DNA of 64,000 bases from Burkholderiales bacterium (GCA_017302655.1 JAFLDE010000011.1:1-64000), one strand, 5' to 3'. Positions 28,629 through 37,348 are shown, numbered from the stretch's first letter. The notes: generated by a model from the sequence alone, not told the origin. Numbers and translations are program-made.

Positions 28629-28739
28629 CGAATGGTAGCCGCGAGGTCGCCGTTCCCTGCTTTTCCTCCCTGAGCAGGAGCCTTGTGTGATGACAGCATC
28701 AAGGCTTTCCGCCCCGGCCGATGGCCGGGGCTTTTTTTT
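28629..28739 (+). ncRNA. Candidate small RNA with a CCTCC loop, about 110 nt
   Basis: The 337-base gap between hemB and hemJ holds a promoter-like signal, a short hairpin and a strong terminator. The hairpin is CCTGC (28656-28660) paired with GCAGG (28674-28678), and its 13-base loop contains TCCTCCC, complementary to Shine-Dalgarno sequences. A 13-codon frame (28632-28673) could also be read, making it a leader. I do not recognise an Rfam family. Confidence 0.45.
28711..28739 (+). terminator. Strong Rho-independent terminator upstream of hemJ
   Basis: GCCCCGGCC and GGCCGGGGC form a perfect 9-bp stem with a GAT loop, followed by eight T. It stops transcription before hemJ unless it is read through, so either it ends a small RNA or it acts as an attenuator. 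Confidence 0.9.
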
Positions 28740-28871
28740 GTCACGCTGTTGGCGACATCGGCTGCGCCGACGTCCAGCGCTTCGCGCTGCTGCCGCTGCC
28801 GCTGGCGCGGCAGGCCGCGTGTCCGCGCTTGCAGCGCGATACCGTGCGGTTTGCCCCATCACAATCCAGCC

Positions 28872-29300
28872 ATGCTCTGGATCAAGGCTTTCCACATCGT
28901 CTTCATTGCCGCCTGGTTCGCCGGCTTGTTCTATCTGCCGCGCATCTTTGTGAACCTGGCCATGGTGCCTGCCGACAGCCATGCGGAACGCGAGCGCTTG
29001 CTGGTGATGGGGCGCAAGTTGCTGAGCTTCACGAACCTGCTGGCAGTACCAGCACTCGGCCTTGGGCTTTGGCTGGTGCTCATCAACCCCCAAGGCTTCT
29101 TCTTCGGTCAGGGTTGGATGCACGCCAAGCTGCTGCTGGTGGTGGGCGTGGGCGGCTACCACCACGCCTGCGGCCGCATGCTGCGCACCTTCGAGTTGCT
29201 GCAGAACCGGCGAAGCCACCGCTGGTTCCGCGTGTTCAACGAAGTTTCGGTGCTGTTCTTCGCCGCCATCGTCGTGCTGGTGGTGGTGAAACCCTTCTGA
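28872..29300 (+). CDS. hemJ: Protoporphyrinogen IX oxidase HemJ
   Basis: The 142-residue protein has four hydrophobic helices and the UPF0093/HemJ pattern: IKAFHIVFIAAWFAGLFYLPRIFV at the N-terminus with its conserved His, then GWMHAKLLLVV, and NEVSVLFF near the end. It oxidises protoporphyrinogen IX in the inner membrane. ATG 28872 gives the normal family length. The divergent hemB gene catalyses an earlier step of the same pathway. Confidence 0.93.
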   Translation: MLWIKAFHIVFIAAWFAGLFYLPRIFVNLAMVPADSHAERERLLVMGRKLLSFTNLLAVPALGLGLWLVLINPQGFFFGQGWMHAKLLLVVGVGGYHHACGRMLRTFELLQNRRSHRWFRVFNEVSVLFFAAIVVLVVVKPF

Positions 29301-29302
29301 GC

Positions 29303-30409
29303 ATGACGCGCAGCCGGCGGCGCTCGGGAGCGACCTGGCTGGCCTTGGGCTACCTGCTGCTGGTGGCCTACGCCAGCCTTTACCCGTTCAGCCCTTGGGG
29401 ATGGCCCGAGCGGCTGACCCTTACCGAAGCCTGGCAGTTGGATTGGCCGCGATACTGGAGTCGCTTCGACGTCTGGGCCAACGCGCTGGGTTACGTGCCG
29501 CTGGGCTCGCTGGTGTTCGTGGCCGCTTGGCGAAGCGGCTTGCGCGGCTGGCAGGCGGCCCTGATGGCGGTGCTGCTGCCTTGCCTGCTGGCCTATGGCC
29601 TGGAACTGGCTCAGCGTTTCGTGGCCCTGCGCGTGCCCTCGCTGGCCGACTGGCTGCTGAACAGCGGGGGCGCCGTGCTGGGCGCCCTGCTCGCCGCATT
29701 GGCCGCCCGTTTGGGATGGCTGGACCGCTGGGGCCGCTGGCGCGAGCGCTGGTTCCACCCGAACAGCGCCGGTGCCCTGGCCCTGCTTGCTATTTGGCCG
29801 CTCGGCCTGGTTTTTCCGCTGCCAGCACCTTTGGCCCAAGGGCAGTTTCTGCCTCCTCTCCTCGATACCTTGAACCGCTGGCTGCTGGAAGCCGGGTGGA
29901 TCGAACAAGCCATGCGCTGGGCCGGACCGTCTTCTGCGCTGGAGGCACGCCTGGCGACCGGTCTGGGTTTGCTCGCGCCCTGCCTGCTCTTGCTGGCCGT
30001 GGTGCGGCCGGGCTGGGGCCGGCTGCCCCTGCTGCTCAGCGTGGCGGTGGTCGGGCTCGGCATGTCGGCCTTGGCCACGGCCCTGGGTTTTGGCCCGGCC
30101 AATGCATGGGCCTGGCTGACCGCGGGCACCGCGCAGGCCATCGCTGGCGCCATGGTGGTGGCGGCGTTGCTGGCCCTGCTGCCCTCGCGTGTGAGTGCCG
30201 TGTTGTCGCTGCCGGTACTGACAGGCCTCATGCTGCTGGTCACTCGCATGGACACTGACCCATTCGTGGCCCTGAACCTTCAGCGCTGGGAGTTGGGTCC
30301 GCGGGTGCAGCTGTATGGCCTGCTGCAGTGGTTGGGGTGGCTGTGGCCGCTGCTGGCATTGGGCTGGCTGATGGCCGGTCTGGCGCGTGGCGAACGGCAG
30401 CGTTCCTAG
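29303..30409 (+). CDS. VanZ-family multi-pass membrane protein
   Basis: The 368-residue protein has about nine hydrophobic helices. The first third matches VanZ-like domains (DVWANALGYVPLGSLVF near residue 53 and PSLADWLLNSGGAVLG near residue 113). The rest is an unassigned membrane region. It begins 2 bases after hemJ and probably shares its transcript. Relatives of VanZ are linked to antibiotic tolerance, but no role can be assigned here. Confidence 0.8.
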   Translation: MTRSRRRSGATWLALGYLLLVAYASLYPFSPWGWPERLTLTEAWQLDWPRYWSRFDVWANALGYVPLGSLVFVAAWRSGLRGWQAALMAVLLPCLLAYGLELAQRFVALRVPSLADWLLNSGGAVLGALLAALAARLGWLDRWGRWRERWFHPNSAGALALLAIWPLGLVFPLPAPLAQGQFLPPLLDTLNRWLLEAGWIEQAMRWAGPSSALEARLATGLGLLAPCLLLLAVVRPGWGRLPLLLSVAVVGLGMSALATALGFGPANAWAWLTAGTAQAIAGAMVVAALLALLPSRVSAVLSLPVLTGLMLLVTRMDTDPFVALNLQRWELGPRVQLYGLLQWLGWLWPLLALGWLMAGLARGERQRS

Positions 30410-30437
30410 AATCTCGGGTTTTTCCGGGTCAAGGCCC

Positions 30438-30764
30438 ATGAGCTACTACCAGCGCCACATCTTTTTCTGCCTGAATCAGCGCGCCAATGGGGATTCCTGT
30501 TGCGCGCAGCACGACGCCCAGGCGGCGGCCGACCATTGCAAGGCCCGAATCAAGCAGCTGGGCAAGGCAGGCCCCGGAGGCGTGCGGGTGAACAAGGCAG
30601 GCTGCCTGGATCGCTGCGCAGGCGGGCCCGTGGCCGTGGTGTATCCCGAAGCGGTCTGGTACACCTTTGTGGACCGGACGGACATCGACGAAATCGTCGA
30701 TCGCCATCTGGTAGGGGGCGAGCCCGTGCAACGCCTCATGCTCGACCCCTCGGTGGGCCGATGA
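30438..30764 (+). CDS. Thioredoxin-like [2Fe-2S] ferredoxin
   Basis: The 108-residue protein has the four-cysteine pattern of the thioredoxin-fold (Shethna-type) ferredoxins: Cys in HIFFCLNQR, Cys-Cys after NGDS, then KAGCLDRCAGGPVAVVYPE. AAGG lies 4 bases before ATG 30438. It overlaps the hydrolase gene by 4 bases. Its redox partner is unknown. Confidence 0.88.
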   Translation: MSYYQRHIFFCLNQRANGDSCCAQHDAQAAADHCKARIKQLGKAGPGGVRVNKAGCLDRCAGGPVAVVYPEAVWYTFVDRTDIDEIVDRHLVGGEPVQRLMLDPSVGR

Positions 30765-31378
30765 ACGCGCTGACCCAGCGTTTCACCATCTCCGGCCCGG
30801 CCGGCCTGCTGGAACTTGCGGTGAACGACCCGGCCGATGCGCCGCCGCGCGGCGTGGCCCTGGTGCTTCACCCTCTGCCCACGCATGGCGGCACCATGGA
30901 CAACAAAGTGGTGCAGACCCTGGCGCGTGGGGCGCTGTTGCTGGGCTATCGCACGGTGCGATGCAACTTCCGTGGTGTCGGTGCCTCGCAGGGCGCGTTC
31001 GACGGTGGGCCGGGGGAGATCGACGACGCGTACGCCGTGGCGGCTGCCCAGCGCTTGTCGGGCCAGCCCTTTGTGCTCGCCGGTTTCTCCTTTGGCGCCT
31101 TCGTGGCCACCAAGCTGGCCGAGCGTCTGGCGCTGGAGGGCGCGCCGGTGGATCGCTTGGCCCTGGTCGGGCTGGCGGCCAGTCGCTTTCCGGCCACCCA
31201 GGTGCCCGACACCACGCTGGTGATTCACGGCGAACACGACGATGTGGTGCCCCTGGCCGCGGTGATGGACTGGGCGCGCCCGCAGGCGCTGCCGGTCACC
31301 GTGGTGCCCGGCGCCGGTCATTTCTTCCATGGGCAATTGCCCCTTCTCAAACGCCTGCTCACCCAGGCTTGGTCCTGA
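30761..31378 (+). CDS. Alpha/beta hydrolase (YsgA/CC_3211-like)
   Basis: The 205-residue protein is an alpha/beta hydrolase with LHPLPTHGGTMDNKVV, the RCNFRGVGASQG loop and nucleophile elbow GFSFGAF (Ser). It has Asp in HGEHDDVVP and His in PGAGHFFHG. This family follows the ferredoxin gene in many betaproteobacteria (recollection). Substrate is unknown. Confidence 0.85.
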   Translation: MNALTQRFTISGPAGLLELAVNDPADAPPRGVALVLHPLPTHGGTMDNKVVQTLARGALLLGYRTVRCNFRGVGASQGAFDGGPGEIDDAYAVAAAQRLSGQPFVLAGFSFGAFVATKLAERLALEGAPVDRLALVGLAASRFPATQVPDTTLVIHGEHDDVVPLAAVMDWARPQALPVTVVPGAGHFFHGQLPLLKRLLTQAWS

Positions 31379-31381
31379 TCA

Positions 31382-32527
31382 ATGAAGTTTCCTGTTCTCC
31401 TGGCTTTCCTGTTCGCCACCGTTGGCGCCTTCGCACAAGCGCCGCAAGCCCCAGAAGTGGCGGCGCGGCAGTACCTGCTCATCGACCTCAGCAGCCAGCA
31501 AGTGCTGGCCGAGCGCGCCGCCGATACGCAGGCCGATCCGGCCAGCTTGACCAAGCTCATGACCGCGTACCTGGTGTTTGGCGCGCTGCAGGACAAGCGC
31601 CTGAGCCTGGAACAGACCCTGCCCGTCAGCCAGCGCGCGTGGGAGCAGCGCAAGGGAGATCCCTCGCTGATGTTCATCGACCCCACCATGTCGCCGAAAG
31701 TGGACGAGCTGCTGCACGGCATGATCGTGCAGAGCGGCAACGATGCCTCGGTGGCGCTGGCGGAAGGCGTGGCCGGCTCGGTCGAGAACTTCGTGCAGCT
31801 GATGAACAAGCAGGCCCAGGCCTGGGGGCTGAAGAACACTCAGTTCCGCAACGTCACAGGGATGACCGAAAGCGGCCACCACAGCAGCGCGCGTGACCTG
31901 GCCACCATCGCCGGGCGGCTGATCCAGGACTTCCCGCAGTACTACGGCTACTACAAGGTGCGTGAGTACACGTACAACAAGATTCGCCAGCACAACCGCA
32001 ACCTGCTGCTGACCCGGGACGCCAGCTTCGACGGCCTGAAGACCGGCTACACCGACGCCGCCGGCTACTGCCTGATCGCTAGCAGCCAGCGCGAGTTCCC
32101 CAACGGCAAGCGCCGCTTGCTCTCGGTCGTGCTTGGCACCGACTCTCGCGAGGCTCGCGCCAACGAGAGCCAGAAGCTGCACAACTGGGGCTATGCCGCC
32201 TGGGACGGCCTGCGCCTCTACGCGAAGGACAAGCCGGTGGCCACGGTCCCCGTGTGGAAGGGCAAGGCCTCGCAGGTGCCGCTGGGCGTGGCTCAGGACG
32301 TCTTCATCACCCTGCCGCGCGGCGAGGGCGCCAAGCTGCAGAGCGAGCTGCTGCGCCCCGATCCGCTGCTCGCCCCCTTGCAAGCCGGTCAGGCGGTGGG
32401 CAGCATCCGGATCAAGAGTGCCGGCGGCAGCCTGCTCAAAGAGGTGCCCCTGGTGGCGCAGCAGGAGGTTGCTCAAGCCAATGCCTTCGTCCGCCTCTGG
32501 GACGCCATCCGTTTGTGGATCCAGTGA
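31382..32527 (+). CDS. dacC: Serine-type D-Ala-D-Ala carboxypeptidase (PBP5/6 type)
   Basis: The 381-residue product has a signal peptide (cleavage near AFA-QAP) and the three penicillin-binding motifs: SLTK at the active serine, SGN in VQSGNDASVAL, and KTG in DGLKTGYTDAAG. A PBP5-type C-terminal domain follows, and the last residues (FVRLWDAIRLWIQ) can form an amphipathic membrane anchor. It trims pentapeptide side chains in the periplasm. It overlaps ybeD by one base (TGATG). Confidence 0.94.
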   Translation: MKFPVLLAFLFATVGAFAQAPQAPEVAARQYLLIDLSSQQVLAERAADTQADPASLTKLMTAYLVFGALQDKRLSLEQTLPVSQRAWEQRKGDPSLMFIDPTMSPKVDELLHGMIVQSGNDASVALAEGVAGSVENFVQLMNKQAQAWGLKNTQFRNVTGMTESGHHSSARDLATIAGRLIQDFPQYYGYYKVREYTYNKIRQHNRNLLLTRDASFDGLKTGYTDAAGYCLIASSQREFPNGKRRLLSVVLGTDSREARANESQKLHNWGYAAWDGLRLYAKDKPVATVPVWKGKASQVPLGVAQDVFITLPRGEGAKLQSELLRPDPLLAPLQAGQAVGSIRIKSAGGSLLKEVPLVAQQEVAQANAFVRLWDAIRLWIQ

Positions 32528-32793
32528 TGAACCCTGCCGACAGCCTCATCGAGTACCCGTCGCGCTTCCCCATCAAGGTGATGGGGGCGCATGTGGAGGG
32601 CTTTGTCGAGGCCATCGCACGGGTTGCCCTGCAGTTCGATCCTGGCTTCGACGCCAGCACCATCGAGCAGCGCCCCTCCAAGGCGGGCAACTACCTGGGG
32701 CTGACCATCACCATCACCGCCACGAGCCGTGAGCAACTGGACGAGCTCTACCGGACGCTCAGCACGCACCCGATGGTGAAGGTGGTGCTTTAG
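32527..32793 (+). CDS. ybeD: YbeD/DUF493 family protein
   Basis: The 88-residue protein has the DUF493 signature (YPSRFPIKVMG, RPSKAGNYLGLTITI, YRTLSTHPMVKVVL). It is encoded right after a D,D-carboxypeptidase, a common order, but the usual neighbour lipB is missing. Its end overlaps the convergent SPOR gene by 4 bases. The ferredoxin-like fold suggests a regulatory role. Confidence 0.93.
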   Translation: MNPADSLIEYPSRFPIKVMGAHVEGFVEAIARVALQFDPGFDASTIEQRPSKAGNYLGLTITITATSREQLDELYRTLSTHPMVKVVL

Positions 32794-33479
32794 GTCGCAG
32801 AGGCTGCAACGCTGGCCGGCTCAGGCGGCGCGCTGGCAGCCGAGCAGGCGCGCAGCCCGCCAGGCCAAGCCGGATGGCTGGCCTTGAGTTGCGCTTGCTC
32901 CAAGCCCGGCAGGCGCAGCCACCAGTAGCTGGTCGGCAGGCGCATGGGCAGCAGGCGAAGCAGGCGCAGACCCTTGCCCTGCAGGCGGGCCAGCGCGGCA
33001 CGCGCGGCCGCTTCGTCCTCGAAGCGCTCGACGATCCAGCTGGCTTCACGCTCGCCCATCAGGGCCTGCGACTTCTGCGGCTTCACGCCGGCCTTGTCCA
33101 ACGCGACCCGCTTGCGCTCCAGATCGGCCGCGTTGTCGGCGGCGCGCGTGGCAATCAACCAAAGCCCGCTTTGGCGACGTTCGACGCGCTGCCACTGTCC
33201 TGGCTGCAGGCGCAGCTGTTCGCGCAGTGCCTGCTCGGCCGCCAGCAGCTGCGTTTCTTCGGTGAACTGACCGATCTCTCGGCATTGCAGGGGCTTGAGT
33301 GCCGCGCTGGCCGCCTCCGGGCTGAGCAACTGCAGGCGCTCAGGGTGCAGCTGCGCCGCCAGGCGTGCCGGCTCGCGTTGCGTGCTGCCGGGCTGGCCGC
33401 CGAGGTAACCTTGGCCCCAGGCCCACAGCACAGCGTGGGCCAGCAACAGCGCGAGCAAGAGCAGACCCAGGCGTTTCAT
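32790..33479 (-). CDS. SPOR-domain-like membrane-anchored protein
   Basis: The 229-residue protein has one N-terminal membrane helix (MKRLGLLLLALLLAHAVLWAW). Its middle resembles a SPOR repeat fold (GLWLIATRAADNAADLERKRVALDKAGV and SWIVERFEDEAAARAALARLQGKG), which in known proteins binds denuded glycan strands at the septum. The C-terminal Ala-rich tail has low complexity. It overlaps birA by 4 bases. The SPOR assignment is moderate. Confidence 0.65.
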   Translation of the reverse strand: MKRLGLLLLALLLAHAVLWAWGQGYLGGQPGSTQREPARLAAQLHPERLQLLSPEAASAALKPLQCREIGQFTEETQLLAAEQALREQLRLQPGQWQRVERRQSGLWLIATRAADNAADLERKRVALDKAGVKPQKSQALMGEREASWIVERFEDEAAARAALARLQGKGLRLLRLLPMRLPTSYWWLRLPGLEQAQLKASHPAWPGGLRACSAASAPPEPASVAASAT

Positions 33480-34231
33480 GCGTTCAGCTCCAAGCGCACC
33501 TCACCGGCGCGCAGACCGTGCCTATGGCCGTCACCATCTCGAAGCGCCAGCTGGCCCTCGGCATCGACGCCTTCGGCCATGCCATGCAGGCCGTTGCCCG
33601 TGGAGAGCGGCAGGCCGCGCAGCCCGTCGCGGGCGCTGAAGCGCGCCTGCAAGTCGGCGCCGAATCCCCGCCAGCTCAGCAGCAGCTCCGCCAAAGGGGG
33701 CAGCACCGCGGCCAGGGCGAGCGGGGCCGTCCAGCGCGGGTCCAGCTCGCGCAGGCCGGCGCTGGGTTGATCGACCTGCGGGGCCACCAGGTTCAGGCCG
33801 ACGCCGACCACCACGGCGCGTGGTGCGCCACCGTGGCTGACGGTCTCGATGAGCACACCCCCCAGCTTGCGCCGCTGCCACCACAGGTCATTGGGCCACT
33901 TCAGTTGCAGGCCCAGGCCTTCGGGGTCCAGCGCTTCGACCAGCACGGTGCCCACGGCCAGCGATAGCGCATCCAGCGCGGCACTGGGAGCGGCACAGGC
34001 CAGCGAAAAGGTGAGGGCCGCACCGGGCTCCGCATGCCAGCTGCGCCCGAGACGGCCGCGACCCGCGGTCTGCCGTTCGGCCACCAGCAGTTGCGGCTGG
34101 ATCGGTGCCCCCTGCCGGCAGGCTTCGAGCAGATCGCTGTTGGTTGAGCCGGTTTCCGCCACCGCGCGCAGTTGCCACTGCGGACCCAGTTGCAGGGCCA
34201 GGCTGTGCAGGGTGGCGTCGAATGCAGTCAT
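33476..34231 (-). CDS. birA: Biotin-[acetyl-CoA-carboxylase] ligase, without DNA-binding domain
   Basis: The 251-residue ligase has GRGRLGRSW (biotinyl-AMP loop), KWPNDLWW, KLGGVLIE and the GVGLNLV motif. It lacks the N-terminal winged helix of E. coli BirA, so it should act as an enzyme only. The start ATG 34231 overlaps the SET gene stop by 4 bases. It attaches biotin to the carboxyl carrier protein. Confidence 0.94.
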   Translation of the reverse strand: MTAFDATLHSLALQLGPQWQLRAVAETGSTNSDLLEACRQGAPIQPQLLVAERQTAGRGRLGRSWHAEPGAALTFSLACAAPSAALDALSLAVGTVLVEALDPEGLGLQLKWPNDLWWQRRKLGGVLIETVSHGGAPRAVVVGVGLNLVAPQVDQPSAGLRELDPRWTAPLALAAVLPPLAELLLSWRGFGADLQARFSARDGLRGLPLSTGNGLHGMAEGVDAEGQLALRDGDGHRHGLRAGEVRLELNA

Positions 34232-34689
34232 CGGGCCGGGCGGGGAATGAGCAAGGTGCCGCGACAGTTTGCCGCAGTGCAGCGGCACTCGTATTCGCGC
34301 TTCAGGCGCGGGCTCAGGCGCTCCTCGACGAACAGGTGGTAGTCGTAGAACAACTCCTCGCCGGGCTCGATGTCGCGCAGCGCATGGATGAACACCCGCC
34401 CCTTGACCTCGTTGGCCTCGCAATTGGGCGCGCAGGAATGGTTGATCCAGCGCGCACTGTTGCCCTGGAAGCGCGCGTCGATCACGCCGCCCGCTTCGAG
34501 CGAGAAATAGAAGGTGTGCGTGGGGTGATCCGGGTCGGCCGGATGGCGGCGCGCGGCTTCCTCGTCACTGATGCGCTCGCCCTTGTATTCAACGATGCGC
34601 TCACCCGCCGCGATGGGCACCACCGCGTAGACGCCGCGGCCGTGCACGCCGGAACGACGGACCTGGATGCGGCGGCTGGATGGGGTCAT
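34228..34689 (-). CDS. SET-domain protein lysine methyltransferase-like
   Basis: The 153-residue protein is a compact SET domain: SGVHGRGVYAV at the N-terminus, RWINHSCAPNCEA (about residues 80-92), EELFYDYH, and a post-SET cysteine cluster CRCTAANCRG (about 134-143). Methyl transfer from S-adenosylmethionine to lysine is expected, with an unknown target. Such proteins are eukaryote-like but occur in some bacteria. It is the first gene of a minus-strand set with birA and the SPOR gene, and divergent from topB. Confidence 0.88.
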   Translation of the reverse strand: MTPSSRRIQVRRSGVHGRGVYAVVPIAAGERIVEYKGERISDEEAARRHPADPDHPTHTFYFSLEAGGVIDARFQGNSARWINHSCAPNCEANEVKGRVFIHALRDIEPGEELFYDYHLFVEERLSPRLKREYECRCTAANCRGTLLIPRPAR

Positions 34690-34715
34690 GAAGGGCTTCG
34701 TATAGTGAATTCATG

Positions 34716-34770
34716 GGTGCGCGCGCGTGTACGTGAGCGTGTGCGCACACGCGAGGCGGCGCGCATTGTG
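34716..34770. promoter_or_regulatory. Alternating purine-pyrimidine tract with a 16-bp palindrome upstream of topB
   Basis: The SET/topB intergenic region is rich in GC and GT/CA dinucleotides that alternate purine and pyrimidine, the type of sequence prone to the Z conformation under negative supercoiling. It contains a perfect palindrome GCGTGTGCGCACACGC at 34737-34752. TATAGT at 34701-34706 is a possible -10 for topB. A role in supercoil-responsive control is inference. Confidence 0.6.
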
Positions 34771-34793
34771 CCGTTGCAATCACTTTCGATCCC

Positions 34794-37334
34794 ATGAGCA
34801 ACAAGACCCTGGTCATCGCCGAGAAGCCCTCCGTGGCACTGGACATCGTGCGCGCCCTCACGCCCAAGAGCGGCAAGTTCGAGAAGCACGACGAGTACCA
34901 CGAGAACGAGCACTACGTGGTCAGCTCGGCCGTCGGCCATCTGGTCGAGATCGCGGCGCCGGAAGGACAGGACCCGAAGCGCGGCAAATGGAGCTTCGCC
35001 AACCTGCCGGTGCTGCCCACGCATTTCGATCTGGCGCCCATCGACAAGAGCAAGGGCCGTCTATCGGCGCTGGCCAAGCTGATCCGTCGCAAGGACGTCG
35101 ACCGCATCATCAACGCCTGCGACGCAGGGCGCGAGGGTGAGCTGATCTTCCGACTCATCGTCCAGTACGCACAGCCTGCGCGTGGAAAGTTTGAGAAAAC
35201 CATCGAACGCCTTTGGCTGCAGAGCATGACGCCGGAGGCGATCCGCGACGGTTTTGCCAACCTGCGCGCCGACGCCGTCATGCTGCCCCTGGCCGATGCC
35301 GCGCGCTGCCGTTCCGAGGCCGACTGGCTGGTCGGCATCAACGGCACGCGGGCGATGACCGCCTTCAACAGCCGCGACGGCGGCTTCTTCCTGACCACGG
35401 TCGGCCGCGTGCAGACGCCCACCCTGTCCATCGTGGTCGAGCGCGAGGAAAAGATCCGCAAGCATGTGCCGCGTGACTACTGGGAGGTGCGTGCCAGCTT
35501 TGACGCCCAGGCCGGTCGGTACGAAGGCAAGTACATCCAGCCGGGATTCAAGAAGGGCGACGACGAGCACGCGCGGGCCGACCGCGTCTGGGACAAGGCA
35601 CAGGCCGAAGCGATTGCCGCTGCGGTGCAGGGGCAGCCGGCCACGGTGACCGAGGAGAGCAAGCCCAGCAGCCAGGCCAGCCCAGGCCTCTACGACCTCA
35701 CCACCTTGCAGCGCGAGGCCAACTCGCGCTTCGGCTTCAGCGCCAAGACCACCCTGGCCCTGGCGCAGGCCCTGTACGAAAAGCACAAGGCGCTGACCTA
35801 CCCCCGTACCGACAGCCGCCACCTGCCCGAGGACTACCTGAAGGTGGCCAAGGAAACCGCGCAGGTGCTGAGCAAGGAAGGGCCGGCCGAGTTGGCCCGC
35901 CACGCCGCCACGCTGCTGGCCAAGGACTACATCAAGCCGACCAAGAAGGTGTTCGACAACACCAAGGTCAGCGACCACTTCGCCATCATCCCCACGCTGC
36001 AGGCCCCGGGCGCGCTCAGCGAGGCCGAGGCCAAGCTCTACGAGCTGGTGGTCAAGCGCTTCCTGGCGGTGTTCTTCCCGCCGGCCGAGTACCAGGTCAC
36101 CACCCGCATCAGCACGGCCGCAGGGCACCAGTTCCAGACCAACGGCAAGGTGCTGGTCAATCCCGGTTGGCAGGCCGTGTACGGCAAGGAAGCGCAGGAC
36201 GAGGACGCGCTGCTCACCCCGGTGGCGGCCGGCGAGGTGGTGCGGACCGAGTCGGTGGACGTGAAGGGCCTGCAGACCAAGCCGCCGGCGCGCTACACCG
36301 AAGCCACGCTGCTCGGCGCCATGGAAGGCGCCGGCAAGTTGGTGGATGACGACGAGCTGCGCGAGGCCATGAACGAACGGGGCCTGGGCACGCCCGCCAC
36401 GCGCGCTTCCATCATCGAAGGCCTGCTCAACGAAAAGTACATGCTGCGCGAAGGCCGCGAGCTGATTCCCACCGCCAAGGCCTTCCAGCTCATGACGCTA
36501 TTGCGCGGCCTGGAGGTCGAGGAGCTGACCCGCCCCGAGTTGACCGGCCAATGGGAGTACCAGCTCAACCAGATGGAAAAGGGCAAGCTGGCGCGCGAGG
36601 CCTTCATGGCCGAGATTGCGCGCATGGCCGAGCGCGTGGTGGCCAAGGCCAAGAGCTACGACCGCGACACCGTGCCGGGCGACTACGCCACCCTGAAGAC
36701 CCCCTGTCCCAACTGCGGCGGCGTGGTCAAGGAGAACTACCGGCGCTTCGCCTGCGAGGCCTGCGACTTCAGCATCACCAAGATCCCTGGCGGGCGCAGC
36801 TTCGAGCTGCCCGAGGTTGAGCAGTTCCTGGTCGACAAGCGCATCGGTCCGCTGGAGGGCTTTCGCAGCCGCATGGGCCGCCCCTTCACCGCCGAGCTGC
36901 AGCTGGTGTTCGACGACGAGATCAAGAACTGGAAGCTCGAATTCGACTTCGGCGACGACAAGAGCGAGGACGACGGCCAGCCGGTGGACTTCAGTGGCCA
37001 GACCAGCCATGGTCCCTGTCCGAAGTGCCAGGGCCACGTCTACGAGCACGGCAGCAATTACGTGTGCGAGCACAGCGTGGGTGCGCACGTGACCTGCGAC
37101 TTCAAGACCGGCAAGATCATCCTCACCCAGCCGGTGGACGAGGCGCAGATTCACAAGCTGCTGCACACCGGCAAGACCGATGTGCTGGAGAACTTCGTCT
37201 CGAACCGCACGCGCCGTGCCTTCAAGGCCATGCTGGCCTACGACAAGAAGGAGGGCAAGGTGGTGTTCGAGTTCGAGCCAAGGCCGGAGCGGCCCGCGAA
37301 GAAGGCACCGGCCAAGAAGACGACCAAGGCCTGA
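34794..37334 (+). CDS. topB: DNA topoisomerase III
   Basis: The 846-residue type IA enzyme has the N-terminal Toprim domain (TLVIAEKPSVALDI, then NACDAGREGELIFR) and the catalytic Tyr 336 in LTYPRTDSRHLPED. Two C-terminal zinc-ribbon-like regions follow (CPNCGGVV...CEACDF and CPKCQGHV...C), then a basic Lys/Ala tail (KKAPAKKTTKA). It decatenates DNA and unlinks recombination intermediates. Confidence 0.95.
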   Translation: MSNKTLVIAEKPSVALDIVRALTPKSGKFEKHDEYHENEHYVVSSAVGHLVEIAAPEGQDPKRGKWSFANLPVLPTHFDLAPIDKSKGRLSALAKLIRRKDVDRIINACDAGREGELIFRLIVQYAQPARGKFEKTIERLWLQSMTPEAIRDGFANLRADAVMLPLADAARCRSEADWLVGINGTRAMTAFNSRDGGFFLTTVGRVQTPTLSIVVEREEKIRKHVPRDYWEVRASFDAQAGRYEGKYIQPGFKKGDDEHARADRVWDKAQAEAIAAAVQGQPATVTEESKPSSQASPGLYDLTTLQREANSRFGFSAKTTLALAQALYEKHKALTYPRTDSRHLPEDYLKVAKETAQVLSKEGPAELARHAATLLAKDYIKPTKKVFDNTKVSDHFAIIPTLQAPGALSEAEAKLYELVVKRFLAVFFPPAEYQVTTRISTAAGHQFQTNGKVLVNPGWQAVYGKEAQDEDALLTPVAAGEVVRTESVDVKGLQTKPPARYTEATLLGAMEGAGKLVDDDELREAMNERGLGTPATRASIIEGLLNEKYMLREGRELIPTAKAFQLMTLLRGLEVEELTRPELTGQWEYQLNQMEKGKLAREAFMAEIARMAERVVAKAKSYDRDTVPGDYATLKTPCPNCGGVVKENYRRFACEACDFSITKIPGGRSFELPEVEQFLVDKRIGPLEGFRSRMGRPFTAELQLVFDDEIKNWKLEFDFGDDKSEDDGQPVDFSGQTSHGPCPKCQGHVYEHGSNYVCEHSVGAHVTCDFKTGKIILTQPVDEAQIHKLLHTGKTDVLENFVSNRTRRAFKAMLAYDKKEGKVVFEFEPRPERPAKKAPAKKTTKA

Positions 37335-37348
37335 GGGCAGGGGCGGGC

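Noticed and set aside
28632-28673. 13-codon peptide as a real gene
   Set aside because: It is short, lacks a ribosome site and overlaps the hairpin; kept only as an alternative reading of the leader.
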